DNA of 64,000 nt from the NCBI GenBank assembly GCA_036245805.1, contig BTRK01000004.1, forward strand, positions 27,265,541 through 27,329,540, given 5' to 3'. The DNA is from Pristionchus mayeri. Lineage: Eukaryota; Nematoda; Chromadorea; Rhabditida; Neodiplogasteridae. The notes beneath the pieces were generated by a model. That model had not been told where the DNA came from. It worked only from the letters and a program-made list of their open reading frames with translations, and searched no databases. Of the stretch, positions 46,801-59,700 are shown one piece after another (the stretch's first letter is position 1; the number at the start of each line of letters is the position of its first letter). The position numbers and the translations under genes were made by a program.

Positions 46801-47492
46801 GATCATTCTTAGTTTTCTCTTGATACTTTCTCTGACTCTCAGCTTGCCTCCTATAAATAGTAAAAAGTAAAACGATAGATTTAATAGCCAACGTGAAGCT
46901 TCATTTCCACTCCAACCATAATAATTTTTTTAGACATTCCACAATCAACCATGATCATGCCAAATAGTTTAGAAATAATTTCAATTGTTCAGCCAACTCA
47001 CGCTTTCTTTGCGGGATCATTCTTAATATTCTCTCGATATTCACGGTCATATTCACTTTTCATCCTAAACATAGTAAAAAGTAAAACGATAGATTTAATA
47101 GTCAACGTGAAGCTTCATTTCCACTCCAACCATAATAATTTTTTTAGACATTCCACAATCAACCATGATCATGCCAAATAGTTTAGAAATAATTTCAATT
47201 GTTCAGCCAACTCACGCTTTCTTTATGGGATCATTCTTAATTCTCTCTCGATACTCACCGTCATATTCAAGTTTCCTCCTATAAATAGTAAAAAGTAAAA
47301 CGATAGATTTAATAGCCAACGTGAAGCTTCATTTCCACTCCAACCATAATATTTTTTTTAGACATTCCACAATCAACCATGATCATGCCAAATAGTTTAG
47401 AAATAATTTCAATTGTTCAGCCAACTCACGCTTTCTTTGTGGGATCATTCTTGACATTCTCTCGATACTCACGGAAATATTCACTTTTCATC
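43862..47492 (-). CDS. spo-11: Spo11/Top6A-like protein with repeated N-terminal exons
   Basis: Spo11 makes the meiotic double-strand breaks through a 5Y-CAP tyrosine and a TOPRIM fold. Six repeat exons (47492-46350) come first, then EKYEKSEQEKADAIE (about 46300-46255). A winged-helix-like exon follows at 46195-46075 (REAIMNWLDNGVDLCDAKR, LNCLEKRDINTY). After a 780-nt intron come YLFYSLEEEIGSYNIYLRL (45275-45165), KGCFCGNVCIRTTDGLITQY (45125-45015), AVLFIENYSAYNSIRGFLEE (44945-44800), KGNMDGYSMRMAAYIARSLG and VPLIVIMDGDLGGI (44735-44610), then VVWVGIRPSVAKMAEDYRW (44560-44395). C-terminal exons run to the TAG at 43862. The TOPRIM Glu, KG-x2-D and D-x-D are all present. The segment between D-x-D and the WVG block is short for the family. 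The 5' end is not located, because the array has no clear upstream exon. Confidence 0.6.
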
Positions 47493-47598
47493 CTATAAAT
47501 AGTAAAAAGTAAAACGATAGATTTAATAGTCAACGTGAAGATTCATTTCCACTCCAACCATAATAATTTTTTAGACATTCCACAATCAACCATGATCA
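46360..47598. repeat. 214-bp tandem array carrying 63-nt exons
   Basis: Exons on the minus strand at 47430-47492, 47216-47278, 47002-47064, 46788-46850 and 46574-46636, plus a sixth, longer one ending at 46422, have right boundaries spaced exactly 214 bp apart. Each 63-nt exon (G, 20 codons, then two bases) keeps the frame and encodes a 21-residue unit of the form [M/R]K-x-EY-x-REYRE-x-IKNDP-x-KKA. The 151-nt introns between them are nearly identical. A partial spacer copy ends at about 47598. Confidence 0.9.
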
Positions 47599-47704
47599 TA
47601 CGCAATTAATGATATTAAAGAAGGAGTGTCAGCAAAATTGAACTTTTGACACTATCATAGCAATGACGTAGCCAACCCTCCAATGATCATAACGTGCTAA
47701 GAGA

Positions 47705-47795
47705 GTAGGAACCGTCGTCCCCATAGCTCAGTGGTAGAGCAGCTTCCATGTGATCTAGAGGTTGCAAGTTAGATTCCCACACGAAGATCTTTTTA
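47705..47795 (+). other. degenerate tRNA-like sequence
   Basis: Contains a good internal A-box (TAGCTCAGTGGTAGAGC), a weak B-box (AGTTAGATTCC) about 35 nt later, and a T run after it. The acceptor and anticodon stems do not pair well, so it is a tRNA pseudogene or the head of a tRNA-derived SINE, not a working tRNA. Confidence 0.45.
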
Positions 47796-48021
47796 CAAAT
47801 CTTCGAGATATTTGAATTCCCGCACGTCCCTGCCCTATCAAGGACTATCAGCGCCTTTGGCACTCTGCCAACTAGTGATAACTCGGTTCAAAATAAAGAT
47901 AAGATTTTGAAATTTTCAGAATCTCTCATGACTATGAAAACCTAAGCCATGGTTATAACAGCGTCGAATGTTCAACTTTGCTGACGCTCTTTCTTTAAAT
48001 AAGGAAGTTACAAAACTATCA

Positions 48022-49128
48022 TTACCGTCTTTTGCTATCCATCTTTTCTTCGTCTTCGCTATACACTCCCTCCTCCTCCATCTGCTGCTCTTCTTCCTCC
48101 TCCTGCTGAACCATGCTGGGAGGTTCAAAGATCCCCCAACATGGCCTTCTTCTTCCATATCATCATTCATCTCGAAGTTATCAGATCCCTGAACAATGTT
48201 ACAATACTCCACAACTTAAAACAAAAAAAAAACAAAATCATACCATTCCAGCGTGTAGTATACTAGCCATGCCAGGAGCCATGTCTTCTTCATACATGTC
48301 TAACTCGTCGTACCACTAAAATTCACATCATTAGACTGACACTTACTTATGCTCCATCAACTGTTTTTTATCCCGAAAAAAATATGCTCACCGATTTCCT
48401 GAACTTGAGATGTTGTAGGAGATCGTCGTAGGCATCGTTCATCTTCTTCTGTATCTCTCTCGAGTACAGCAACACTCCTTCATTCGTCTACAACATCACT
48501 TTCTTTTCTTCCTTCTCTCCTCCAACTCACATCATTGTACACTTCACAGTTATCGAATATGAGATCGAGATCTATCTTCATCTCCGTCTCGTTCTTGTAT
48601 CCTCCTTTTTTTGCATTCTCCCTTATCGAGCACAAATCCATCGGCTTCTTCACGATAGATGAATAGTTGGGCAATCCTTGCTTGAGCGGATCTTCGTGGA
48701 AGAACTAAGAGTAAAAGTTCCTATACAATTTGCAAAAAAAAATTTGCAAAATAAAAGTAGGTCTACTAGCACCGAAAATCGAAAACCACTGCACCGAAAA
48801 AAAGGCACCGAAAAGGGGGGAGAGAAATAAAAATGCTTACCTTCGCATTGTCGATAGGTTCAATAAAGTTGATGAAATCGACAAAGATATTCCCGAGAGG
48901 AGCCAAGAGAAAATGAAGCATTTCTCGTTCTACGCTAATCTGAATCAATCATCATCATCTCCACTCTCCTTGTCATTTGGCGGGAGGAATTCCTCTCTTT
49001 TCACTCACATTCTCCAGTTTTCTCTTCTCTCTCTTCAACATCAACTCCACGACTTCTTTGATAGAGGCATTCGGGAAGATTCTCTCGTCATTCGAAAGAA
49101 CCACGGGTTGGAGATCGAATAGAGCCAT
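48022..49128 (-). CDS. single-bromodomain protein
   Basis: Acetyl-lysine reader, presumably nuclear. The start at 49128 gives MALFDLQPVVLSNDERIF, then VEREMLHFLLAPLGNIFV ... FIEPIDNAK (48935-48842). The bromodomain core is at 48705-48535: FFHEDPLKQGLPNYSSIVKK, PMDLCSIRENA, LDLIFDNCEVYND. It has the P-x-Y, PMDL and conserved NC-x2-YN asparagine that binds acetyl-lysine. The next exon (48485-48390) continues the last helix (EIQKKMNDAYDDLLQHLKF). An acidic, Gln/Glu-rich tail (EEEEEQQMEEEGVYSEDEEK) ends at 48022, although the frame just before it (about 48140) needs one more splice that I could not fix. The subfamily is unclear. It is a short protein with one domain and no PHD or other module seen. 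Confidence 0.75.
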
Positions 49129-49129
49129 A

Positions 49130-49870
49130 TCTATTTCACACTTTACTCATAACGACTGCACGAGATCAGCTCTGAATAAGAATTACTTCACTCCTGCAGA
49201 AGCCCAGATCGGAGTAACAATAGTGATTAATGGTATCAGAGGTAGAGCCCAAGTAGGTAACCCATAACCTTAGACTACAGAACTCTGAGATATACTAAAC
49301 AAAGTTTTACCATAAATGCTCAACCCTGTCACCATATAACGTATTTTCGAGTGCCGACTGGAATAATGCCTAACCTCAAATAACGTTAATTCGCGACTTC
49401 TCTCCGCGTGTAGGCTAAACAGTATGACAATACAAACATGTCTAAAAGTTCGACAGCCTCAAGGTACAACTTATCTGATTGAGATCTACTCGTATCAGCA
49501 CTATTACTACCCCGATCTAGGCTTCTTTAGGAGTGAATTTAAATATAATTAAATATGAAAAATTAACATACAACGATGCAAATATGAACAAATGAATCAA
49601 TAATCAATTATTCACAAAATAAAACAATAAATTTGAAAGCCATTCACTGCGCGTTTTTATTTTTCAAATGCGCACCGCAACGCATGTCACACCGTGTCAT
49701 GTGAAACTATATTTTCTTCAATTTCTATCACTGATCTCGCTTCTCACTCTGCCCCTAGCAACGTTGATCGTTCGAATTGCTTGTTAATCAATTCGAAATG
49801 TACGCATTTCAGCATATCGTTTGTTTTTTTTAGAACAAACGCATATATCGTTTTTGTTTTTTTAGAATAA
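49130..49870. other. divergent promoter region
   Basis: AT-rich spacer between the bromodomain gene (-) and the hnRNP F/H gene (+), which are transcribed apart. It should hold both promoters. No other feature seen. Confidence 0.4.
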
Positions 49871-52800
49871 ATGTCGGATCGGCCCAAATACGTCCGTCTA
49901 CGTGGATTGCCTTTCAGCTCAAAGGAACAAGACATCCGCACATTTCTCGGCGGTACGTTTCCTCTTGATAGATTTTAGTATTATCATAAAATCTTTCAGA
50001 AGATTGTAATCTGACATGTATAAGCCTCCCGATGAACCCAGAAGGTCGACCTTCTGGAGAAGGATTCGTCGGGCTGAAAAGCGAGTCCGATGTCGAGTTA
50101 GCTCTATCCAAGAATAAGGAGCTTATTCAGAAGAGATACATCGAAGGTAACTCCTATTATTTTGTCCTATTTTTTTAAAAGTATGTATGTGCAGTGTTCC
50201 GCATCTCCCATGAGGAACTCGGAAATGCGCTTCGTCGTGGTTTCATCTCGGAGGAAGGCAGACTTGTCAAGCTGCGTGGTCTACCATTCAGTGCTACTGA
50301 GAAGGAGATCAAGGAGTTTCTGTCAGGTACTTCATTCTCCGGAGCATCTTCCTTCTTGGGATATAAGATGTCGTTTTTCTGGTGCGTGGTTTTTTAGTTT
50401 GAGAGGTTACAAATGCCATTCATCGCAGATGAATCGTTGTGTTAGTTCGATATGCTGGGTGGTCGGAATACTATACTAATTTTTCCTTTCAGAATCTGCT
50501 ACAATAAACACGATTATTTGATGATTAAGCATTTTCACGGTGGTCACTGGGCATATATAAAGATCGCAAAGGAAATCCCGTTGCAACGCATACTCCCATT
50601 AAATAGAATGCCGTAGTTTAAATGAATCCATGCATGAAATAGGATGGGATGAGTGGTTGCCCACGAAGGGAAGGTAGGGAGCGAGTTAAAGGGAGGTAGT
50701 ATATTAAGTTTAGTTTTAAACGAGCGCACTTCGCTATACATTCATATTTGTCTATATACACGGTTAGTGGTTATTTGGATGCATATACAATGTGTTTATC
50801 TTACTCATGGGTACGGGAGCTTATAAAAGATCGGTAAAATGAAATAAGTGATTCAGTTTTCCTATTTTGCCGCGAAGAATAATGAATGTAATGGTGGTCT
50901 CTAGATATGGAAGTGGAGGAGGTTGTGTTTGGTCGTAACGCGGAGGGACGAGTAAGTGGGGAGGCATTTGTGCGACTCGGAAGCAAAGATGATGTGAAAG
51001 GAGCACTACAGAAGAATAAGGAGCATATGGGAAAGAGGTGGGATATGCATCATTTATGTTATGGATGTCATAGTACGGTTTCCATTTTCGTGTATGTTCA
51101 TTTGGGAATGGTTTAGTAATGGATCAGTGATGAGCACACATTTCTGGGATTATGCGTTTTTAAAATGTAAAATATGAAGAAGGTTAGTTATGAATGGTAC
51201 CTACTCATTGAGGAGTGGAAATTTGGTAGTCGTGACAGGATACTATATAAAATAGTTGCGATAAGAGGTTAAGTCCTCCAGTCAAAACGGGACTGCAGGA
51301 CGGTATGTCTAGATTGACGGGAATGCCTTCACTTGTTATTATTAGTTCAGTCATATTATTGACTGCTGGGATGGGGAGGTTCCGTAGGTAGCTCTCGATA
51401 AGTTTATGGTTGGATGGGTTTTGATATTCCCCCTCTTCCTATATTTTAATTTTTTTCACTGTGTGCTCATCACTGGTTGGGGGTGAGTTGGCGGGGTTTC
51501 AAATGGTGTAGTGCAGGTGGCACAGTTTGTGTTCAGATACGTAGAAGTGTATGAATCGAAGCCGGAGGAGATCAATCGTGCTCGTGGAGGGGGCTCCCAC
51601 CAGAGATTCGGACCTCCTTCTCTCAGGTATCACCCACTCCATTCCGCTTGCTTTCCGAATTCCAAATTGATGTTTCAAGAGTGATTATTGCAGAGACCTG
51701 GCCTCTGGTCCACCCCTTCCTCTCATGAATGGCCTTCCAATGTATCGAATGGAAATGGAGGGTAGAGGCCCCCGTGGACCACCACATGGGATGTGGGATG
51801 AAGGAAGAGGAGGAATGGAGATGGAACCGAGAATGGACAGAACATTCCCTCATAGACCATCCAGGATCGTTGACGAGATGTATGAGATGTACGAGGGTCA
51901 GTTGTTATTCAATTGATTAATATTTGTTGTTTTGTTGCAATAAATAGGTTGTTGATTGTCAGGAGGTGCCCGTGGTGGTCCGATCCGTGCAGCTCCTCCC
52001 TCGATGGGAATGTACTCACGATCTGCTCCCTACGACTCTCCCCGTCCCCTTGGAGGAGGGGGAGGAGGAGGTCCCGGAGGGGGAATTGAGGAATGGTCCA
52101 GTCCCACCAAGATTCTCATGAGGGGATTACCCTTCGATGTCTCTCCCACTGCCATCGAGAGATTCTTCGCCCCTCTCAGATGCTATGAAATCAAGGTGAG
52201 CTCTTACTTTCACTTTTTATTTAGTCTAAATGCGAAATATTGCACCAGGGAGCATTTGCTTTGTTTTGCAGCTGGGGATGAACGAGGAGCGTCGTCCTTC
52301 GGGAGATGGAACTGTCGAATTCGGAACGATATCTGAGGCCAGAGAGGCACTTCAACGAAACAAGCAGACCATCGGATCGAGGTACACTTGAAATCTTACT
52401 GATGTACGCAGAAATATTTAGGAAAAGGTTTCTTTGTAGGTTTGTAATTTCCTCTGAATGGTGAGATCTTGTGTATTTTGAGGTACATCGAGTTGTACTC
52501 CTCTCACGAGATTCCTCCTTCGATCCGTCGTGTTCGATTCCGTCGAGTGGGCGGAGCTTCTTCTGTTCCTCCTGCCCCTCTAACGACTCCCAGTCATCGA
52601 ACGATGCCTTCTGCTCCCCTTTCAGTCGGAAGGCCATCCATTCCTGCCCCGAGATTCGAGAGTGAGAGACAACCCATGATGGGAGGAGGACCTAGAGGAC
52701 AGAGAGGTCGGTAGTCGTACTCATAATTGTAGATTACTCATTTATACAGGCTACGAGGACGAAATGGGCTACGGCGTCCCCCAAGCACGCGGCCCCCGAG

Positions 52801-53486
52801 AAGGAGCACCACCAATGATGGGAGGAGCGGCCAGAGGGCAGAGAGGTAAGCATTCGGGCTCATTACTTTTTATGCTGCATTTAAAGTATGAAAATGTGAC
52901 ACTTTCTGGAACTGTCAACTTCATATGATGTGGAATTTTCTAGAAGAATGCCATTTTTACAATGTCTGATTATGACGTAGTATGTTATTCAGGATACGAG
53001 GACGATATGGGAGGAGGATATGGAGCAGCGGGAGGACGAAGAGATGGACCTCCTTCGAGTGGAAGGAATGGAGTGTACTCGTCATTCCCTTCCAGAGAAT
53101 ACAATGGAGTTCCCTCTGAGAGGGACTACGTGAGTTGCATTCGTTCTTTATTTTCTATATAAGAAATGGGATAATTGCAGGGTTCGTACCCTCGTGCCTC
53201 TCAAGAGTACGCTGCTCCCGCTCCCGTACCAGCTCCCTCCTATGGAATGTACGAGAAGACTGAACCAGCGTACGATGAGGGATACGGTAGAGGAGGAGGA
53301 GGAGGATACGATGGATATGGCGATAAAATGGGGAGCTCTCTACGATCAGCTGATCTCTATCGAGGAGCCCCTCGTAGAGCAGCCCATGATGGAGGAGGAG
53401 ACTACAGTGGATATGATGGATACTCCGGAGGAGGGGGAGGGCAGTATGGGCAGAGAGGTAGTGGGGGAGCCGATAGATACTTCTGA
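49871..53486 (+). CDS. hnRNP F/H-type RNA-binding protein, three qRRMs
   Basis: Splicing regulator that binds G-runs (known for hnRNP F/H). The ATG at 49871 opens [20 protein letters not shown]. qRRM1 ends in [15 protein letters not shown] (about 50080). qRRM2 starts [19 protein letters not shown] (50270-50322) and resumes after a 580-nt intron at 50908 with [19 protein letters not shown]. qRRM3 reads [19 protein letters not shown] (52112-52170), [18 protein letters not shown] and [11 protein letters not shown] (52485). The repeated RGLPF and E/D-A-x-VR/EF signatures are typical of quasi-RRMs. Between qRRM2 and qRRM3 lies a Met/Gly/Arg-rich linker, and the tail is Gly/Tyr/Ser-rich ([16 protein letters not shown]), ending ADRYF with TGA at 53484-53486. 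Nematodes have two such genes (sym-2 and hrpf-1); I cannot tell which one this is. Several tail exons begin with GYEDxMG and end with RGQRG. Confidence 0.9.
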
Positions 53487-53718
53487 TCTATTCTCGTTGT
53501 GGTTATACCCTATTCTCACACTCAGTTCTAAACTCTAAACAATTTTTTTTGTAACTTATTAATCCCTTCGCATTGGACTTGGTTAATCGATGTATTGATA
53601 AAAATATTTCAAATACCAATAAATATTGTTTTAACAACTAAATGTGCTCACTGGTCATATGCCGATTTCGTACTTGATACGGATACGAACAAAGAGAACG
53701 GGAGCAACTTAGCCAGGG

Positions 53719-56700
53719 ATGGCAGCACAATGGGTTACGGTGAATAGTGAGTGGCTTGCCGATGTAAGGAAGAGATGGGACGGATACAACGAGTCGAGGA
53801 AAATACTCGCAGAGATGAAACCCCTTGGAGAACAAGAGTTGAGGTGAGGGATGAGGGATACTGTGACATGGACAGATCGATCTATGCTCAGTTGCTATTT
53901 ATCTCATTCAGTAACCCGTTGTAAGTAATGGTCATCAACCCGAGAACATAATATCATGTTAATTATAAAATATATGACCGAATTGATGCTTGTAGGAAGA
54001 TGGACTCGACCCTGAAGAAGACAACGGCAGTAATGAAGAAGATCAAGATGCTGAACAAGTGAGTTCCCCTCCATTCATCCTCTGCTATCCCACCCTCCTA
54101 CAGGGAGCACGCTGCCGCCCTCTCAGCTGACCTCGACAAGATCAATCTGAGCAAGTTCGTCGAAGAGATGGCAGTGGTCAGTCAGTCGATGGCCTGTCAA
54201 TGGGAAGGGAAATCGATTGCAGGCAGTGGCCGACACCAAGTTCAAGATCTCGGATCTGCCCAGTGTGGTCTCCCTCTGCGTAGGCATCACTGCGAGGTGC
54301 TTACTCTACACCATTATATTCCCTTCTTACCCCTCCCCTCTTAATATTCGCCACCCTCATTCATCTGCTTCTTCACAAAGCATTATTCTGTAGATATCCT
54401 CGTTTCTCTGAGCAACTCATCTTGCAACTCCGAAAGTGTCTCCCTACCAAGAAATCTGACACAATCACGAACCCTGCCAAGCTGAGGGTCGATCTACGGT
54501 AGGCAAGGCAATCGATATATCTGTATCACTCCATTGTAGACTCATCGCTGAACTAACCCTCCATGGAGTGTTCGGAAAGGAGGGACTTCAGGTTAGATAT
54601 TACGTGGGAATCAGCCACTTGCTAGTTCTTCTTCCTGTCTCCAATTGCCATACCCCCCCTTGGTATTCTCTGTCCCCTTGAGTGCATCGGTGCAGTTCTC
54701 GTGTATCTGAATGGGACGGAGAAGACTGATCACCCCTCCCATCCCATCGTCTCTTCTCTCTTCGCGGCACTCGGATGGGAACTGGCTGCATTCATCCCCC
54801 ATCAGAAAGAGGAGAAGACCATCAATATGGAGAGAGGTCAGCATGAAATCACTGATAGAGGGGGAAGAAGGGCCTGTCTAGCGGATCTGCCCACTCTCGA
54901 ATTGATGACTGAAGAGAGGAGGAAAACGATGGCTGAGATGGTCGTCGTCTATTGGAAGAGCATCGGAACGAAGGTAGGGAGGAGGGGCAGAATGGGGGGG
55001 GGGGGGGGGGGGATAAGGAGAGGGAGGAAGAGAGGGGAGATTGCAGGTGAATGCACTCTGTCAGCAGATCAATGAGAAGAAGAGAGCAGTGAGGAGACAG
55101 GAGAAGACGAAGGGTGAGAAGAAGGGGGATGGAGGGGAGAAGGTTATGCATTGAAGGAGATGCGACGAGTGAGATCAAGAAGAATCTGGAGGAATTGAGA
55201 GAGGAATGGAAGAAGTGGAGAGAAGTGGAGAGGGAGATGGCCACTCTTGTCGGTACGGGATTGGCAAATACTAATATCTAGTTATTAGTGATAGGGTGCT
55301 CATTTGACTCTTCTCAATCTCAGGCGACGTCTCGATGGCGAAAGAGGAGGAAGAGAGTGGAGAAGAGAGTGATGAGGAGGCTGTTGTGGGGGTGGGCACT
55401 CATTTACTCTCTTTATCCCCTATTTCGATGGAAACGTAATATGCGATGGAAATAGAACAAAGGTGGTGTTTCTCTGATGGGTTTCTTGAGTTGTCTCGTG
55501 CCCTGGAGGACGGATCTCTCTCCCTCTGGCCAGATCAGGATGCTCGCTCCTTCTATGAGAACACTCTCGCACTGAGGAAGATCGTCCCTGCTGCTCTCTT
55601 CAAGGATGACGCTTCCACGTTAGTGCCACTCTTTTTTTGCAGAGCGACACGATTGACTAACGGAGTGTAATCTCAGGAGTCAGAAGGATGATTCCGGGAT
55701 GGCCTCTTGCATCGAAGACGTCAATGTGGAGATGGAAGAAGGAGAGGACGAAGAGGAGATGGAAAAGGCTGAGAAGAGTCAGGATTACGATAGCGAGTGA
55801 GTCAATTTCGAATGTTCATCATCTATATGCAATCTATTCGAAGGCAGAATATATGTTTCAGTATCAGCGACACGTTGTACGTCGAAGCAGAGGGAGACTT
55901 GGAAGAAGTGGAATTGAAGAAGAAGGCGAGGGAGATGGAGAGGATTGATGAAGAGATGAAGAGGGAAATTGTCTATGCTGAGAACTCCACGGAGAAGAAG
56001 GAATTCATGGATGTGAGCCATCTACTGATTCGTGAGATGGGAGGGCAGCGAGTAGAGTGTTTTCCTAGTGACAACCTATCACTTTGTAGATCTTCCTCTC
56101 TGAACTCTACAGCATGACTAACAGGGACAACATCGACACCGCTGCTCTCGAATACGTCAACAACAGTCTGAACACACCCGTATGTTTGTTGATTGAGGTT
56201 ACTGTAGGTCTGAATGGATACGGTGGTTGTCGTCTAGGTTGGATTGTTGTTCCCTTCAGATCAACAGTCGTCGTCTGAAGCACTTCTTGGTGAAGTGTGC
56301 CCGTCCGGACGTCCTTCCCTTCTACGCCCGCTTCCTCGCCACTCTCGACCAGGTGAGGAAGGGAAGAGGGGGGGGCACTCTCATACTCTCTCATCCACAG
56401 GTCATGCACGACTTCGTCTCTGAAGTCTGCGCACGAATGGTGGAGAGATTGCGGTGAGTGATGCCCTCCCTCTCTCCTCTCCTTCTCATCCAAGGAAATT
56501 GCAGTGATCAACTCTCGCACTACTCGAGTTACTCTTCTGGCGAGCGAATCTCGACGACGATCATGATTGGAGAATTGGTGAGGGAAGGGATTGCAGAGAA
56601 GTCATCTGACGCCCCTCTCATCTCAGATCAAATTCGGTGTGATTCCTCGTGCAGAAGGACTGGTCTGCCTCCGTCAGCTGGTATTCGACTTCCGTCTCCC

Positions 56701-59700
56701 CGCTGTCGAAATGCTATGCACTTTCGTCGAGAACTGCGGATTCTATCTATTCAGGTGAGAAGAAGGAGGAATTGACCCGAGTAGATAACCGAAGGGAATG
56801 GGAGTGAGAGAGAGCGGGAGAATCATTCCATCTCAGGAACCCCGATTCTCACTCGAAGATGAAGACATTGATGGATGTGATGCAGAAGAAGAAGAAGAGG
56901 ATCAAGGACGTCAGACTGCAGGTACTCCACCCATTCACACCTGCCCATTTCACTTATTTTACTAACTAGCACATGAGCATTCTGAATGGAAAAATTATAT
57001 AGGTGATCTCTCGTCAAAGGTTGATCACTGCAGAATCTTGTGGACAATGCGTACTTCTCTGTTCTTCCCCCGGAGGAGCAATCGACCTGTGCCCGTCCCT
57101 CGACTCCGCCCATTCTACGATTCATCAGGAGATTGGTTGGTCAATCTTATTCGTTATTGAAGATTGAGGAATAAGGAAAAAGATACCCTTCACCCCTCCA
57201 TTCCTATTTGTGTGTGACTGTCACTATTCAAAAGAGTCGCTTGGGTAGCCCGCGCGCGATAGAGCTTGCCCTCCCCTGTTCATGCCTGTCTTTACTCATC
57301 TCCCCATTCCCGATACGCCCTCTGGCAGTCTCCCTCCCCTGCCTGATTAGCCCATTCTCGCTCCCGTCTCATGTAGAGATCAGTCTTCCTTGATGAGTCC
57401 TCCTCTGAGTCTCAGATCATCTTCCCTCTCTCCCTTTCCCAGACCGCCAACCCGATCCTCTTGAATCTTGAGTTATAAATGTCCAAGATTCACGACTATT
57501 GGGTCCTCGGTCGAAGGAAATGAAGGGAGGAGGGGAGATGCAAAGAGCAGAGGGGAACCACTCTTCTTTTGAATACCTCGAGGGGTGAATAGAATGGCTC
57601 TCTCAGGTGACATCCATCACAGAGGAGAGCATCGTCGCCCATCTGAAGTGCATTCGCAAGCTGGATTGGACGGACTCCCTCATCTCTGGTGAGTCTCCCC
57701 TTCGAAGGAACTCTGATCAGATGAGTGCAGAGTATACGATCTCTCTGCTGTCCTCTCCCTGGATAGTCTCTATCGATTGTCTGCCCCATCTGGCTTCTCT
57801 CGTCGGAGGACTCAACGAACTACCTAAACACGATTGGATCGCCGTCGCAGTGGTCGACAATGTATTGGAGACGATCAGACTGAGTCTGGAGGTGGGGGAA
57901 GGAGAGGGAAGAGGGAGGGAAGGGGCATTCTCTGCAGAAGCCGCGAGTACTCAACCAGGAGGCACTCTCGTGCATCGTCTACCTGGGGGAGTTGTACAAC
58001 TTCTGTGTATGCAACAGCCAAGTTGTATTCAAGGTGGGCACACTATTCCATACATATCCGCCTTTATGAGCTGAGCGAAAGTGGCCTTCGAATGGATTCT
58101 TCAGACGTTGTACCAAGTGATTTCGTTCCCCGAGGCGGATCCGTATTCATCGTGGAGAGATCTCTCTCGAATCAGACTCGTCATCTCTCTCGTAGCAACC
58201 GTCGGAGAATTCTTCAGGTCAATCACAGGAATATCAAAGGGGGATGAGATTACTCTGCTGTGTGTCTTTCAAACTTCCAATCACTACTTCGTTAAGGAGC
58301 AACTTCTGTGAAGATGACCTATTTAGTATGTAAATATATAATATTGTAGGACATCTCGCAAGTCTACTAGCAGTATGATGTGCTTCCTCGCTTATTTCTA
58401 TCGGTGAGCAGACATAGATCAGTACTGACTTGATTGTTGATTATATCGTGATGATTCGTAGGTTCTACTGGATAAAGCGAGAAGACTGGCTCGCGTATGC
58501 ACCCTTCACTCAGTTGGGAGTGCAGGAACCGTACGTTTTTGCTTTCGATATTTACATTCTAAGAATAGTTCAATCTGATCAGTTGCTATAATGTTCTTCA
58601 CTGGGTGTCTAGTTCTGTCTCCATGATCATCTCCTTAGATTCCCGAAGGACGTGGAGTCTTCGGTGAGGGAACTGCACAAGGAGATGCTCAAGGGGAGGA
58701 GAGAACCAAGGAGCATTCAAGATGCTGAGGATGCAGTCAGAGTTGTAGAGAAGAACTTCAAGGCCAAGGTGGGGGAAGAGGGAAGGAGGGAGGAGGGAGT
58801 ACTACTACCCGTAGGGCAGTGAGGCAAGGTAACGTTTGCAGTAGAATGAGAAAGGGGAGAATCGTGAGATCGTAAGGACTCGCTTATGAAGGGAGAGAAG
58901 AAGTATCCCTGGGAATGCCATTGATATGCTTCCCTCACTGGTGTTTCGTTTGTGGGAACGAATTAGTTGGCATGGTAAAGAAGTACTGTGTGATACAGGT
59001 GGAAGCAGTTCTCCGTGCAGCTTCCCATTACGATGAAGGAGAAGAACCGAGTATGGAGAAGGGATTGGAGGCATTGAGGGAAGAAGAAGAGGAGGAGGAC
59101 GATGACAGGGCCATGAGGTACGAGATACCGTACTCACTTACTTCGACCCCTCAAAGGATTCCTCTCCCCTCTCTGAGTCTTTCCCTGTCGTCTCTCTTTT
59201 CTTCTATGCAAATGTGGCTATTCTCTTTTTCTTCTTTGGCGCAAAGTCGACCTAAAGGGTGCAGATTTGATTTGAGCGCTGGCCACTCACAAAAGATTTC
59301 CCTTTTCTTCTACTCCTCTCGAAGCTCTTTTGTCACACTTGTGACAAGCTGAGAAGAGTACTGTAGATAGGAATACTATAAGGTTGGTACTGTATAGATG
59401 ATACACCAATACGGAACCAATCCTACGTTTAGTAGTTGAAAATAATAGAGGGGGGGGGGGGTATTGTTAGTCAGTTGTTGCAATCTGAGGGATACATTGG
59501 AATGAGATAATGTGTGGGATGGTCTGGCTAACTTGTTTCTTGCTTCCTCCCACTCCTTCCTTAGTCAGTCTCTCAATCTGTTTAGTACTTGTCATCGTAG
59601 ACTATAGCAGGGGAGAGATTGGGAAGGAAGGGGAGTCTATTAGGAGATAGATTCCGATCCGAGAGGAGAACGAGTGAAGAGAAGCAGAGAGACCCTATGG

